Below, in pieces: positions 56,137 to 64,000 of a DNA stretch of 64,000 nucleotides; the stretch's first letter is position 1, and every line of letters starts with the position of its first letter. Made by a program: the position numbers and the translations under genes. The stretch comes from Bacillota bacterium (GTDB lineage Bacteria; Bacillota; Clostridia; Christensenellales; SZUA-584): positions 1 through 64,000 of the forward strand of contig JAEWRI010000039.1 in the NCBI GenBank assembly GCA_023460085.1, in the 5' to 3' direction. The notes under the pieces are model-generated. The model worked only from the letters and a program-made list of their open reading frames with translations. It was not told the origin of the DNA and ran no database searches.

Positions 56137-56523
56137 ATGAATAAAAGGAATTCAATCGCCGGTTCCATCGTAGGCCTTGTTGCGCTGCTTTGTGTGGTCA
56201 CTTTCCTGATTATTGGTTTTTCTACGGAAATCTGGCATCCAACCTGGATGGTGTTTCTGCTTATCCCGGTTACTTCCCTCATCGTGGATCTGGCCGTTAA
56301 GCGCGATCTGCATGGCAGGGTGACCGGCGTGGTATCGCTGCTGTGCGTACTCGCTTATCTGGTGATGGGATTTTTGGGAGAGCAGCTGGTGGGGCATGCG
56401 CTGTGGCATCCGGGCTGGATCATCTTCTTTGCCATCCCGATATCGGGCATACTGGTGAAAATGTTTGCGCCCGGCACTTCGGAAGAGAAGGGGCAGGATG
56501 CGGACACCCAGAGTAAATCTTGA
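56137..56523 (+). CDS. Four-helix membrane protein with internal duplication
   Basis: A 128-residue integral membrane protein. Two halves repeat the pattern: helix (VALLCVVTFLIIGF / VSLLCVLAYLVMGF), then an aromatic turn (EIWHPTWMVFLLIPV / ALWHPGWIIFFAIPI). The shared WHPxW-x3-F-IP signature shows an ancestral duplication. Polar tails follow. TTGGAGGAG precedes the ATG. Function unknown. Confidence 0.75.
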   Translation: MNKRNSIAGSIVGLVALLCVVTFLIIGFSTEIWHPTWMVFLLIPVTSLIVDLAVKRDLHGRVTGVVSLLCVLAYLVMGFLGEQLVGHALWHPGWIIFFAIPISGILVKMFAPGTSEEKGQDADTQSKS

Positions 56524-56548
56524 ATGGATTCTTGGGTGTTGAATAAGG

Positions 56549-56554
56549 TATAAT
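56549..56554 (+). promoter_or_regulatory. -10 element of the small ferritin-like gene
   Basis: Perfect TATAAT 28 bp before the start codon; no well-spaced -35 was found. Confidence 0.4.
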
Positions 56555-56581
56555 GGAAAAAACGACGAAGGAGGAATATCA

Positions 56582-56890
56582 ATGCCGGACTTTGGAAATT
56601 CGTTTTCGGGAGTGAAAAGCGACCGCAAGCTGACCGACGCCGAACTGATACGCGCCATTCGCTTCATGGTGGCCGCCGAATACGAGGCCATTCAGCTTTA
56701 CATGCAGCTGGCGGAGTCCACCAACAACAAGCTCGCGATTGCCGTGCTCGAGGATATCGCCAACGAGGAGCGTGTACACGCGGGCGAATTTCTTCGCCTC
56801 TTAAAAGAGCTGGCTCCCGACGAGGAGGCTTTCTACGCCGAAGGCGCGGAAGAGGTGGAAGAGGAAATTGAGGAGCTCAAAAAGAAATAG
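56582..56890 (+). CDS. Short ferritin-like protein (encapsulin-cargo-like)
   Basis: A 102-residue two-helix ferritin-like protein. Helix 1 carries AAEYEAIQLYMQLAEST and helix 2 DIANEERVHAGEF (ExxH), the half-site ligands that make a diiron centre on dimerisation. Length and motifs resemble encapsulated ferritins and the ferritin domain fused to some archaeal encapsulins; no shell gene is in this window. The acidic C-terminal helix (EEVEEEIEELKKK) could be a targeting or assembly tail. Strong AAGGAGGA ribosome site. Confidence 0.82.
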   Translation: MPDFGNSFSGVKSDRKLTDAELIRAIRFMVAAEYEAIQLYMQLAESTNNKLAIAVLEDIANEERVHAGEFLRLLKELAPDEEAFYAEGAEEVEEEIEELKKK

Positions 56891-56897
56891 AGATACT

Positions 56898-56923
56898 AAC
56901 GCCGGAGCTTCCGGCGTTTTTTT
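56898..56923 (+). terminator. Terminator after the short ferritin gene
   Basis: AACGCCGGA (56898-56906), loop GCT, TCCGGCGTT (56910-56918), then T-run. Confidence 0.92.
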
Positions 56924-56970
56924 GCAGAGATGGGGATTATCCCCCCGCAGGGTACCATGCAATGGGAGCT

Positions 56971-57007
56971 GAAAATAATGCCCGCCGGATGAAAGCCCGA
57001 CGGGCAT
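56971..57007 (-). terminator. Terminator after the second AraC-family gene
   Basis: An 11-bp stem (57007-56997 with 56988-56978, one G-T pair) followed on the minus strand by TATTTTC. Confidence 0.7.
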
Positions 57008-57036
57008 CGCCATGTTTTCGGATGATTAGGAGCCCG

Positions 57037-57894
57037 CTATTTCTTCACGACGGGCAGCCATACCTCGCTGCGGTAGTCGGGTGCGCTGAGGTCTCCCTGC
57101 GTGTAGAGCTCGATATCGGGTGCGTCCGCATATTCCCAGCCGGAGGACGGCAGCCATTCCGCCACCACACGCCGCTGCAGTTTCTGAATGGCATTCGGCA
57201 TAGGCCCGATGCACTCAAAGACAGCCCAGGTGCAGGCGGGCACCGTGTATTCGCACATGCTCTCCGGTACGGGCGCATCGGTGGCGCAGGCGATGTAGTA
57301 GTCGAAATCCTTGCTCATCATGTCCGCACATACGCCGAGTATGCCGCACGGTTCCGCGGCGGGCAGCGCACAGATGCGTGCGAATGTTCCGTCTGCCACC
57401 GTTTCACTCCAGAACAGCGGCACCTGCGCCATGCTCTGCTCCGCGTCCAGACAGTAATGCCGTTTGACTCCGACAATGCGGAAAGCTTCCTTTTGTTCGA
57501 TGCGGTAATTCATTTCCGTTTCTCCTTTGATGGTAATCTGGAAGCTGATGCGCGGGTACGCCTTTAGCTGGACGCCGGGCCTGCGGGCTTCCGATGGCGG
57601 CATGCCGTGTACGCCCGCAAATGCGCGTGAAAATGCCGTGGGGGAATCGTACCCGTAGCGCAGCGCGAGGTCGATGATCTTATGTTCGCCCTGCTGCAGC
57701 GCGAGTCCTGCGTTCGTCATACGCCGCCGCCGGATGTATTCCGACAACGGTACGCCCGCGATGTACGAAAACATTCGCTGGAAGTGAAATGTCGAACAGC
57801 ACGCGATGCGCGCCGCCGCGTCATATTCAATATTGCCTTCCAGATTTGCTTCGATATACCCAATCGCCTGATTGAGCCGTTCCAGCCATTCCAT
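57037..57894 (-). CDS. AraC-family regulator with GyrI-like ligand domain (second)
   Basis: A 285-residue protein of the same architecture as the one at 51885. The helix-turn-helix pair (about 5-105) shows STFHFQRMFSYIAGVPLSEYIRR and YDSPTAFSRAFAGVHGMPPSEAR. The C-terminal GyrI-like domain (about 128-285) contains RIVGVKRHYCL and YTVPACTWAVFECIGPMP, typical of AraC/GyrI drug-responsive activators. AAAAGGAG precedes the ATG. No target gene is obvious nearby. Confidence 0.88.
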   Translation of the reverse strand: MEWLERLNQAIGYIEANLEGNIEYDAAARIACCSTFHFQRMFSYIAGVPLSEYIRRRRMTNAGLALQQGEHKIIDLALRYGYDSPTAFSRAFAGVHGMPPSEARRPGVQLKAYPRISFQITIKGETEMNYRIEQKEAFRIVGVKRHYCLDAEQSMAQVPLFWSETVADGTFARICALPAAEPCGILGVCADMMSKDFDYYIACATDAPVPESMCEYTVPACTWAVFECIGPMPNAIQKLQRRVVAEWLPSSGWEYADAPDIELYTQGDLSAPDYRSEVWLPVVKK

Positions 57895-57915
57895 GCAAAA
57901 GCTCCTTTTATCCGC

Positions 57916-57944
57916 ATTGTATCAGTGCCCGTTTATGCTGTCCT
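57916..57944 (-). promoter_or_regulatory. Promoter of the second AraC-family gene
   Basis: On the minus strand AGGACA (57944-57939), 17-nt spacer, TGA-extended TACAAT (57921-57916). Confidence 0.5.
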
Positions 57945-58016
57945 CGCAGAATATGCACGAAAATGCGCGCACCCCATTATATCGTACCACGGCAGAAATT
58001 AGAATGGAAAGCGTCC

Positions 58017-58045
58017 TTGACATTTCTGAGGGGCGGGTGTACCAT
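58017..58045 (+). promoter_or_regulatory. Promoter of the XRE/membrane-protein operon
   Basis: TTGACA (58017-58022), 17-nt spacer, TACCAT (58040-58045). The -10 box is covered by the palindrome below. Confidence 0.65.
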
Positions 58046-58069
58046 ATGGAAAGTAAGCTTTCCATATGG
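58042..58069 (+). promoter_or_regulatory. Perfect palindromic operator of the XRE gene
   Basis: CCATATGGAAAG (58042-58053), 4-nt centre TAAG, CTTTCCATATGG (58058-58069). It spans the -10 box to the ribosome site, so the encoded repressor, or another, would block both transcription and translation signals. Confidence 0.7.
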
Positions 58070-58077
58070 AGGCGCGA

Positions 58078-58278
58078 ATGAAGAACAGGCTGGAAGAACT
58101 GCGCAGACAGCGCGGCATCCGTCAGGAGGAACTGGCAATGGCGCTGGAGGTGTCCCGCCAAACGATAGGCTCGCTGGAAAACGGGCGCTATAATCCATCC
58201 ATACTGCTGGCGTTCAAGATTGCGCGGTATTTTGGAATGCCGGTAGAGGAGATATTCATTGACGAGGAGGAAAAGTAA
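58078..58278 (+). CDS. Small XRE-family transcriptional regulator
   Basis: A 66-residue protein consisting of a single Cro/C1-type helix-turn-helix (RQEELAMALEVSRQTIGSLE, then NGRYNPSILLAFKIARYFGMPVEEIF). This short class often acts as autorepressor paired with a membrane-protein gene. ATG 58078 follows TGGAGG. The next gene begins 1 bp after its stop. Confidence 0.9.
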   Translation: MKNRLEELRRQRGIRQEELAMALEVSRQTIGSLENGRYNPSILLAFKIARYFGMPVEEIFIDEEEK

Positions 58279-58279
58279 G

Positions 58280-58696
58280 ATGCTGAGAAAAACCGGGTTT
58301 TATATCGCGCTGCTGGCAGTAGGGGTTGCACTGGCGGCACTGAGCTTCCTGTTCACCGCGGAGGCGTATAAAGCGGTGCAGGGCGTGATGCTGGGCATCG
58401 GCGCGGGGCTCACGGGAATGAGCTTTGCGAACCTGCTCATGAAGTTCTATGAGAAAAAGAATCCCGGGGCGGCAAGGCAAAGCGAGATCGAGTACAGGGA
58501 CGAGCGCAATGTGCTGATACGCGCCAGAGCGCGCGCGGCGGCTGGCGGTGTGCTGCAATGGATCATCATCGCGTTTGCGTTCGCGCTGATACTGCTGGAC
58601 GCGCCGCTGGGCTACACACTGACGGCAGTGGGCATATACGTGGCATACCATGTGCTGTCCGCCATATTCATGGCCCGATACCAGAAGGAGATGTAG
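58280..58696 (+). CDS. Membrane protein paired with the XRE regulator
   Basis: A 138-residue protein with four predicted helices (about 5-27, 34-55, 88-108, 113-133). Between helices 2 and 3 lies a charged loop with EIEYRDERNVLIRARARAAAG, a motif (DERN..I..RA) common in small membrane proteins next to XRE regulators. Function unknown. GGAGGAAAAG overlaps the end of the regulator gene, so translation is coupled. Confidence 0.8.
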   Translation: MLRKTGFYIALLAVGVALAALSFLFTAEAYKAVQGVMLGIGAGLTGMSFANLLMKFYEKKNPGAARQSEIEYRDERNVLIRARARAAAGGVLQWIIIAFAFALILLDAPLGYTLTAVGIYVAYHVLSAIFMARYQKEM

Positions 58697-58717
58697 CGGA
58701 AAACGCCTGCGCTGCGG

Positions 58718-59236
58718 TTACTTGCGCTTTATGGCTTTGCGCATCTGTTTCCCGAAACGATCCGCCGTACCCTCGGTAAAGCTGTCCTTGCGGACGCGCA
58801 GCGCCATGTCGTTGTTGAGGTACAGGAAGAAGTACTGCTCGTCCTCCGTAAGCGCTTTGAACTCGCTGTAGTCGTAGCTGCCTGAGTTGCGGCCGTCCTC
58901 CACGGTGATTTTGTCCGAAAAGGTGATGATCCGGGTCCATTGCGCGCCGTTGAGCGATTTGAGTATCATCGCGTATTTCTTCCGGAGCAGCTGCTGCGGG
59001 ATGAAGAACAGCCTAAGCCCGAAGATGATGAAGAAAACAGCGCCCGTCAGAACGACGTAGAATTGGCTCATGACCCCGCCGAACACGGCCAACCCGACGC
59101 TCACCGCAATGCCGCCGATGCACAGCACGAGGTTCTTGCGGCGGCTTCGGATGGCTGCCTGCCCTACGGGGTGTTTGGCCCAGTCCCTGTACATATCAAA
59201 CGTGATGGTATATTGATTGATAAACTTCGCGTCCAT
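58718..59236 (-). CDS. YcxB-like membrane protein
   Basis: A 172-residue protein. A polar N-terminal part (1-34) precedes two membrane helices (about 36-56 and 60-80), then a C-terminal beta-rich PH-like domain with TFSDKITVEDG..GSYDYSEFKALTEDEQYFFLYLNND, the YcxB family signature. Family function is unknown. It is convergent with the XRE-linked gene. AGGA lies 9 nt before the ATG. Confidence 0.8.
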   Translation of the reverse strand: MDAKFINQYTITFDMYRDWAKHPVGQAAIRSRRKNLVLCIGGIAVSVGLAVFGGVMSQFYVVLTGAVFFIIFGLRLFFIPQQLLRKKYAMILKSLNGAQWTRIITFSDKITVEDGRNSGSYDYSEFKALTEDEQYFFLYLNNDMALRVRKDSFTEGTADRFGKQMRKAIKRK

Positions 59237-59361
59237 GAAAATGAATCCTGGCTTTCTGCAAAAAATAGAATGGTATCATTGTACTAAAAACAAGGGCACG
59301 GCACAATAGAGCGCTATCCTTTATAAGGCGTTTTCACTGTATTGAATTCAGTATCGCGCTG

Positions 59362-59390
59362 TTGACACCGTACTGCGGGCGTACTATAAT
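59362..59390 (+). promoter_or_regulatory. Consensus promoter of the T-box/valS operon
   Basis: Perfect TTGACA (59362-59367), 17-nt spacer and perfect TATAAT (59385-59390). Confidence 0.9.
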
Positions 59391-59397
59391 GACACAA

Positions 59398-59627
59398 ATG
59401 CGATGAGCAAAGAGGAGTACGGCGCGAAACGGCGCAAAAGAGAGGGGTTTCACCGGCTGAAAGAACCCTGCGCAACGAAGTGCCCGAAGTCGCTTTGCAA
59501 GCACCGAAGGCGAACCGGAGTAACTTTCGGCGTGATCCGTGCGTTAAGCGGATGAGAGCGCGGGCGTAAAGCCCGAAGCCAGGTGGTACCGCGGAGCATT
59601 CCGTCCTGTTTATCAGGATGGTTTTTT
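59398..59627 (+). promoter_or_regulatory. T-box riboswitch, valine-specific
   Basis: The T-box sequence AGGTGGTACCGCGG (59581-59594) lies just before a terminator. Stem I is closed by GCAAAG (59407-59412) with CTTTGC (59493-59498); the GTC at 59489-59491, directly before that 3' strand, is in the specifier position and reads valine. Uncharged tRNA-Val would favour the antiterminator and let transcription proceed into valS-folC. Confidence 0.93.
59601..59627 (+). terminator. T-box regulated terminator
   Basis: CCGTCCTG (59601-59608), loop TTTAT, CAGGATGG (59614-59621, one G-T pair), six T. Confidence 0.9.
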
Positions 59628-59732
59628 ATTTTCCAGCCTCCTTTAGGTAGAGGGGTCTAAAGCATCGGTGGAAATCAGCCGCCCGCAAAATAGGGAAACC
59701 ATATTCAGAGAATAGAGTTGGAGGACACTAGG

Positions 59733-62357
59733 ATGTGCGCTAAAGAATTGCCGAAGGTGTATGAACCCCAGGAGGTGGAGCAGCGGCTCTACGACGAGTG
59801 GGAGGGAAAGGGCTATTTCCACGCGGAGGTTGACCCCGCGAAGAAGCCATATACGATCGTGATACCGCCGCCGAACATCACGGGACAGCTGCATATGGGT
59901 CACGCGCTCGATAACATGATGCAGGATACGATCATCCGCGCCAAGCGCATGCAGGGTTACGCCGCGCTGTGGCTGCCGGGCACCGACCATGCGAGCATCG
60001 CGACCGAGGTCAAGATCGTCGATAAGCTGCGCGAGGAAGGGACCTCCAAGGAGGAGCTGGGCCGCGAGAAGTTTTTGGAGCGCGCGTGGGAATGGAAGAA
60101 GGAATACGGCGGACGCATCGTGAAACAGCTGCGCAAGCTGGGCTCTTCGTGCGACTGGCAACGGGAGCGCTTCACGATGGATGAAGGGTGCTCCAAAGCG
60201 GTCAACACGTTCTTCGTGCAGCTCTATAATAAGGGCCTGATTTACCGCGGCGATCGCATCATCAACTGGTGCCCGGAGTGCGAAACGGCGCTCTCCGACG
60301 CCGAGGTGGAATATGAGGAGCATGCATCGCACCTGTGGCACCTGCGCTACCCGGAAGAGGACGGCGGCGAGGGCATTATCGTGGCGACGACGCGTCCTGA
60401 GACGATGCTGGGCGATACCGCGGTCGCGGTAAACCCGAACGACAAGCGGTACGCGCACCTGATCGGCAAGAACCTGATGCTGCCCATCATGAACCGCGCT
60501 ATCCCTGTGGTCGCTGACGAATACGTGGATATGGAGTTCGGCACGGGCGCGGTGAAGATCACCCCGGCGCACGACCCGAACGACTTTGAGGTGGCGGAGC
60601 GCCACAACCTGCCCATCATCCGCGTGATGGACGACAAAGGATATATCAACGAAAAAGGCGGTAAGTATGCCGGGCAGTACCGCGACGAGGCGCGCAGAGG
60701 CATCGTCAAGGAACTCGGGGAGCTTGGCCTGCTTGTGAAGATTGAGGACTACAAGCATAACGTGGGCCAGTGTTACCGCTGCAGCAGCGTGGTGGAGCCC
60801 ATCGTTTCGCGCCAGTGGTTCGTATCGATGAAGCCGCTCGCCGAACCTGCGCTCGAGGCGGTGCGTACGGGCGACATCAAATTCGTTCCCAAGCGCAGCG
60901 AGGCGATTTACTTCAATTGGATGGAGAATATTCGGGACTGGTGTATCTCGCGCCAGTTGTGGTGGGGGCACCGGATACCGGCATACTATTGCGCGGACTG
61001 CGGCGAGATGACGGTCGCGATGGAGATGCCGGACAAATGCCCGAAATGCGGCGGCACGCACATCGCGCAGGACGAGGACGTGCTGGATACCTGGTTCAGC
61101 AGCGGCCTGTGGCCGTTCTCCACGCTGGGCTGGCCGGACAAGACGCCCGACCTTGAGTACTTCTACCCGACAAACGTGCTCGTGACGGGCTACGACATCA
61201 TCTTTTTCTGGGTGGCGCGCATGATCATGTCGGGCTTCGAGTGCATGGGCAAAAAGCCGTTTGACTATGTGAGCATCCACGGCCTCGTGCGCGACGCGCA
61301 GGGGCGAAAGATGAGCAAGTCGCTGGGCAACGGCATCGACCCGCTGGAGGTCATCGAGGAGTACGGCGCGGATGCGCTGCGCTTCAGCCTCGCGGTGGGC
61401 GTGCGCATCGGCGGGGATCTGCGCTTCTCCACCGATAAGGTGCTGGCGGCGCGCAACTTCGCCAATAAGATATGGAACGCCGCGCGGTTCGTGCTGATGA
61501 ACACGGGCGATGATGTGAAGCCTATCGAGGAAGCAAAGCTCGACATCGCAGACAAGTGGATACTCTCGCGGCTGTCTGAGACGGTAAAGGATGTAACGGC
61601 GAATATCGAGCGGTTTGAGCTGGGCATGGCGGCGCAGAAGCTGTACGACTTCCTCTGGAGCGAGTACTGCGACTGGTACATCGAGATGGCCAAGCCGCGC
61701 TTTCAGGACGAAGCCCAGAAGGACACGGCGGTATCGGTGCTGAACGCGGTGCTGAGGGATACGCTGAAGCTGCTGCATCCGTTTATGCCGTTCATCACAG
61801 AGGAGATCTATCAGACCATGCCCGGGACAGAGGGCAGCATCATGCTGTCGGCCTGGCCCCGAGAGGGCAGGAAGTACGCGGCGGAAGAGAAGGCGATGGA
61901 GGCAGTGATGGAGATGATCCGCGGCATTCGCAACATCCGCGTGGAGATGAACGTCCCGGCGAACAAGCGCGCCAAGCTGCTGCTGCTCGCCTCGGAGGGC
62001 GTGAAGGCGGACTACGAGATGTGCGCGCCGTATATCTGTCGGCTGGCGTCCGTTTCGGAGATTGTCTGGATATCGGATAAGTCCACGGTCCCCGCGAACG
62101 CCGTTTCCGTCATCGGTACGGGTGCGGAAGCCTTTATGCCGCTGGGTGACCTCATCGACATCGGCAAGGAGATTGAGCGGCTCATGGCGGAGGAGAAGCG
62201 GTTGCAGGGCGAAATATTGCGCGCTGAGGACAAACTGAATAACCCCGGCTTCACAGGCAAAGCACCGGCGCAGGTGGTGCAGGAAGAACGCGATAAGCTC
62301 GAAAACTACAAGGAGCAGCTTGCGGCGGCGCAGCAGCGGCGCACTCAACTGCAATGA
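59733..62357 (+). CDS. valS: Valyl-tRNA synthetase
   Basis: An 874-residue class Ia synthetase charging tRNA-Val. HIGH-type motif PPPNITGQLHMGHAL near residue 50; an editing domain (about 200-350) with TTRPETMLGDTAVAV; a zinc-like Cys set CADCGE..CPKCGG; KMSKS motif GRKMSKSLGN near 525; an anticodon-binding helical domain; and a C-terminal coiled coil (EIERLMAEEKRLQGEI). ATG 59733 is chosen because GGAGG is 8 nt upstream; a TTG at 59718 overlaps that site. It overlaps folC by 4 bp. Confidence 0.97.
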   Translation: MCAKELPKVYEPQEVEQRLYDEWEGKGYFHAEVDPAKKPYTIVIPPPNITGQLHMGHALDNMMQDTIIRAKRMQGYAALWLPGTDHASIATEVKIVDKLREEGTSKEELGREKFLERAWEWKKEYGGRIVKQLRKLGSSCDWQRERFTMDEGCSKAVNTFFVQLYNKGLIYRGDRIINWCPECETALSDAEVEYEEHASHLWHLRYPEEDGGEGIIVATTRPETMLGDTAVAVNPNDKRYAHLIGKNLMLPIMNRAIPVVADEYVDMEFGTGAVKITPAHDPNDFEVAERHNLPIIRVMDDKGYINEKGGKYAGQYRDEARRGIVKELGELGLLVKIEDYKHNVGQCYRCSSVVEPIVSRQWFVSMKPLAEPALEAVRTGDIKFVPKRSEAIYFNWMENIRDWCISRQLWWGHRIPAYYCADCGEMTVAMEMPDKCPKCGGTHIAQDEDVLDTWFSSGLWPFSTLGWPDKTPDLEYFYPTNVLVTGYDIIFFWVARMIMSGFECMGKKPFDYVSIHGLVRDAQGRKMSKSLGNGIDPLEVIEEYGADALRFSLAVGVRIGGDLRFSTDKVLAARNFANKIWNAARFVLMNTGDDVKPIEEAKLDIADKWILSRLSETVKDVTANIERFELGMAAQKLYDFLWSEYCDWYIEMAKPRFQDEAQKDTAVSVLNAVLRDTLKLLHPFMPFITEEIYQTMPGTEGSIMLSAWPREGRKYAAEEKAMEAVMEMIRGIRNIRVEMNVPANKRAKLLLLASEGVKADYEMCAPYICRLASVSEIVWISDKSTVPANAVSVIGTGAEAFMPLGDLIDIGKEIERLMAEEKRLQGEILRAEDKLNNPGFTGKAPAQVVQEERDKLENYKEQLAAAQQRRTQLQ

Positions 62358-63469
62358 GATTTGTCCACATCGCGGGCACCAACGGCAAGGGTTCGGTGTC
62401 CGAGTACATCTATCGTATACTGATGGCGGCGGGGAAGAGCACCGGGTGCTTTACTTCGCCGCATCTTATTTCCGTGACGGAACGTATTCGCTTAAACGAA
62501 CGGGATATCCCCATGGCGGAATATGACGCCGCAATGGCGGAGGCGGCGGACAAACGCCTTGCCGTCAACGATACGCTGTTCGCGCAGCAGACTGCGGCAG
62601 CGCTGCTTTGGTTTGAGAACCACGGCGCGGAGTGGGCCGTGATGGAAACGGGCCTCGGCGGAAGGCTGGACCCGACGAATGCGCTCAGCCCGCACGTAAC
62701 GATACTCACCTCTATCGGCATTGACCACACCGACGTGCTGGGAAAGACGCTGCGGGAAATTGCGGAGGAGAAATGCGGCATCATCAAACCGGGCGTTCCG
62801 GTGATATCGGCGCCGCAACATAAGCTCGTGGCTGAAATGATACAGGCAACGTGCGCGCGGCTGGGCTGCCGGCTGCACATGACGGAGAGCGTACACCCCA
62901 GGAGTGCTTCTCTTGACGGACAGACGTTTGAACTTTTGGGCACCGGCTACGATATCCGCATGATTGGCGCGATGCAGCCCGTCAACGCGGCGGCGGCGGT
63001 GCTGGCCGCGCAGGCGCTGGGTATTCCGCAAAGCGCGATACGACAAGGGCTGAAGGACGCTTTCGTGCCGTGCCGTACGCAGTACATTCCCGGAGAGCCG
63101 GGTATGCTGCTGGACGGTGCGCATAATGTACCTGCCGTGGATTCGCTGCTGGATACGTTGAATGCATATTTTGCAGACAGAGAAGTGACACTGCTGTTCG
63201 CGTGTATGCGCAACAAGGATTATACAGGCATGGCACGGCGGCTGGGTCCGCGCTGCAAGAAGGCGGTCGTGACGCACGTGGATGACGCGCGCGGCCTGGA
63301 CGCGGAAGCGCTGTACGCTCTGTATGCCGCCAGTACCGACTGCATTGCTGAGCATGACCCCGAGATGGCGTTTGCGAGGGCGCGGGAGGATGCAAAGCAA
63401 AACGGCAGACTGCTGCTCGTCTGCGGTTCATTGTACCTTGCGGGCTACATATGGGGCGGGTTGCGGTAG
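62354..63469 (+). CDS. folC: Folylpolyglutamate/dihydrofolate synthase
   Basis: A 371-residue Mur-ligase-fold enzyme adding glutamate to folates. The P-loop is HIAGTNGKGSV (residues 4-14), followed by TSPHL, the ATP/Mg region ETGLGGRLDPTNA, and SIGIDHTDVLG. The C-terminal domain has LDGAHN. It is somewhat shorter than the typical 420-430 residues, with a compact C-terminal domain. The valS-folC linkage is common in Bacillota; here the start overlaps the valS stop (ATGA), so folC shares the T-box control. Confidence 0.95.
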   Translation: MRFVHIAGTNGKGSVSEYIYRILMAAGKSTGCFTSPHLISVTERIRLNERDIPMAEYDAAMAEAADKRLAVNDTLFAQQTAAALLWFENHGAEWAVMETGLGGRLDPTNALSPHVTILTSIGIDHTDVLGKTLREIAEEKCGIIKPGVPVISAPQHKLVAEMIQATCARLGCRLHMTESVHPRSASLDGQTFELLGTGYDIRMIGAMQPVNAAAAVLAAQALGIPQSAIRQGLKDAFVPCRTQYIPGEPGMLLDGAHNVPAVDSLLDTLNAYFADREVTLLFACMRNKDYTGMARRLGPRCKKAVVTHVDDARGLDAEALYALYAASTDCIAEHDPEMAFARAREDAKQNGRLLLVCGSLYLAGYIWGGLR

Positions 63470-63510
63470 AAAAGTCCGGAGCTTTTAATTCTGGTAAACA
63501 GTGAAATCTA

Positions 63511-63539
63511 TCGACTTTCTTCAAAGTTTTGGTTACAAT
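63511..63539 (+). promoter_or_regulatory. Possible promoter of the last gene
   Basis: TCGACT (63511-63516), 17-nt spacer, TACAAT (63534-63539). Confidence 0.45.
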
Positions 63540-63587
63540 ACAAATAAAGCTTCAATGATAATCACAACGATACGGGAGGGAACGGCC

Positions 63588-63920
63588 ATGGAAGATGGTA
63601 TCAATTTCTTCATGCCGGACGGCAGAAATTTTTTTGGTAAGATCCAAATCACCGGATCTGAAATGATCATCTACAAAAAAAGCAAGTGGATTCTGCTGTT
63701 ATTCGGGATGATCGGGAATGCACTGGCAAGGGGCAAAGAGGAGCTTCGCATCCGGTTCGAGGATATCGCGGAAGCAAAGAAAGAACGATATATGTTGAAT
63801 AAAAACGCATATTACGTGACCATGAAGGACGGGTATGAATACATTCTGATCTTTGACCACCCCAGAGCGACGATCGATTATTTGAACTCAATGATACCTG
63901 CGGCAATTACGCAGGGGTGA
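63588..63920 (+). CDS. Hypothetical small protein, PH/GRAM-like
   Basis: A 110-residue protein with alternating beta-type segments (FFGKIQITGSEMIIYKKSK, ELRIRFEDIAEAKKERY, YYVTMKDGYEYILIF) and a C-terminal helix, a pattern reminiscent of bacterial PH- or GRAM-like domains. A hydrophobic stretch ILLLFGMIGNALA lies in the middle; no signal peptide. ATG 63588 follows GGGAGGG; the open frame upstream to 63501 lies over the promoter. Function unknown. Nothing recognisable follows to the window end. Confidence 0.65.
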   Translation: MEDGINFFMPDGRNFFGKIQITGSEMIIYKKSKWILLLFGMIGNALARGKEELRIRFEDIAEAKKERYMLNKNAYYVTMKDGYEYILIFDHPRATIDYLNSMIPAAITQG

Positions 63921-64000
63921 ATACCATAATAGAGAGCTCCTGCGCTTTTTAGTGCAAAGGCGCTGTGGCGCTTTGATTCGTTTGCGGGTCGTTGTCTCGC

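Noticed and set aside
59643..62354. A 903-codon open frame opposite valS
   Set aside because: It is the antisense shadow of a GC-rich gene; composition (His/Arg/Leu/Val) and lack of motifs or a ribosome site show it is not coding.

Overview
The window looks like chromosome from a fairly GC-rich Gram-positive member of the Bacillota, probably a clostridial lineage. The evidence is consensus TTGACA-N17-TATAAT promoters, strong GGAGG ribosome sites, a valine T-box ahead of valS-folC, a cyclic-di-GMP-I riboswitch, a CtsR-like operator ahead of a J-protein/ClpB pair, DUF3048 and InlB-like repeat surface proteins, and many lipoproteins with no outer-membrane genes. No rRNA, tRNA, CRISPR array, prophage or intact insertion sequence was seen. 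Species is not assigned.

Layout. 1-7.1 kb: glycoside use (GH1 beta-glycosidase and GPH symporter on +; GH36 alpha-galactosidase and GH13 alpha-glucosidase on -). 7.2-24.4 kb: a polysaccharide locus with three GT2 and one GT4 glycosyltransferases, a polymerase fused to a sialyltransferase-like domain, a Wzx flippase, a complete set of pseudaminic acid genes (pseB, F, H, I, G, C) with an embedded FkbH-like/acyl-carrier-protein pair, and galE. Its middle (about 8.8-14.3 kb) is visibly more AT-rich. 24.5-31.5 kb: a DUF3048 lipoprotein, then polyprenyl synthase and NDH-2/DoxX on -, divergent from a flavin-type lipoprotein and ApbE on +; this resembles part of the Gram-positive extracellular electron transfer system. 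31.5-34.9 kb: Fur-family regulator, Cys/His-rich membrane protein and ZnuABC behind a near-perfect palindromic operator. 35-38.9 kb: riboswitch-controlled 1228-residue surface protein. 39-44.7 kb: cell-wall hydrolase, DMT permease, NAD(P)H-FMN reductase, a frameshifted alkaline phosphatase and two low-complexity proteins, one made of 48-bp repeats. 44.8-47.8 kb: a recombination-scarred stretch with a palindromic element, a duplicated micro-gene, an AT-rich AIPR-type phage-defence gene and an extra clpB 3' end. 48-51.7 kb: clpB and a J-domain gene. 51.8-59.2 kb: small regulators, a hydrolase, two ferritin-like proteins, a MORN-repeat lipoprotein, a frameshifted nucleotidyltransferase and an XRE/membrane-protein pair. 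59.3-64 kb: T-box-valS-folC and a small unknown protein.

How the parts work together. The polysaccharide locus would make CMP-pseudaminic acid (or an acyl variant), transfer it with the sialyltransferase-like domain, flip the repeat unit with Wzx and polymerise it with the Wzy-like domain. NDH-2 plus a prenyl-quinone side-chain synthase plus ApbE and its candidate lipoprotein substrate would carry electrons from NADH through quinone to extracytosolic flavin. The zinc operon is self-regulated. The large adhesin is tied to c-di-GMP.

Three reading-frame anomalies (12.18, 42.85 and 55.38 kb) are each resolved by one extra G. Check them against raw reads before drawing biological conclusions.
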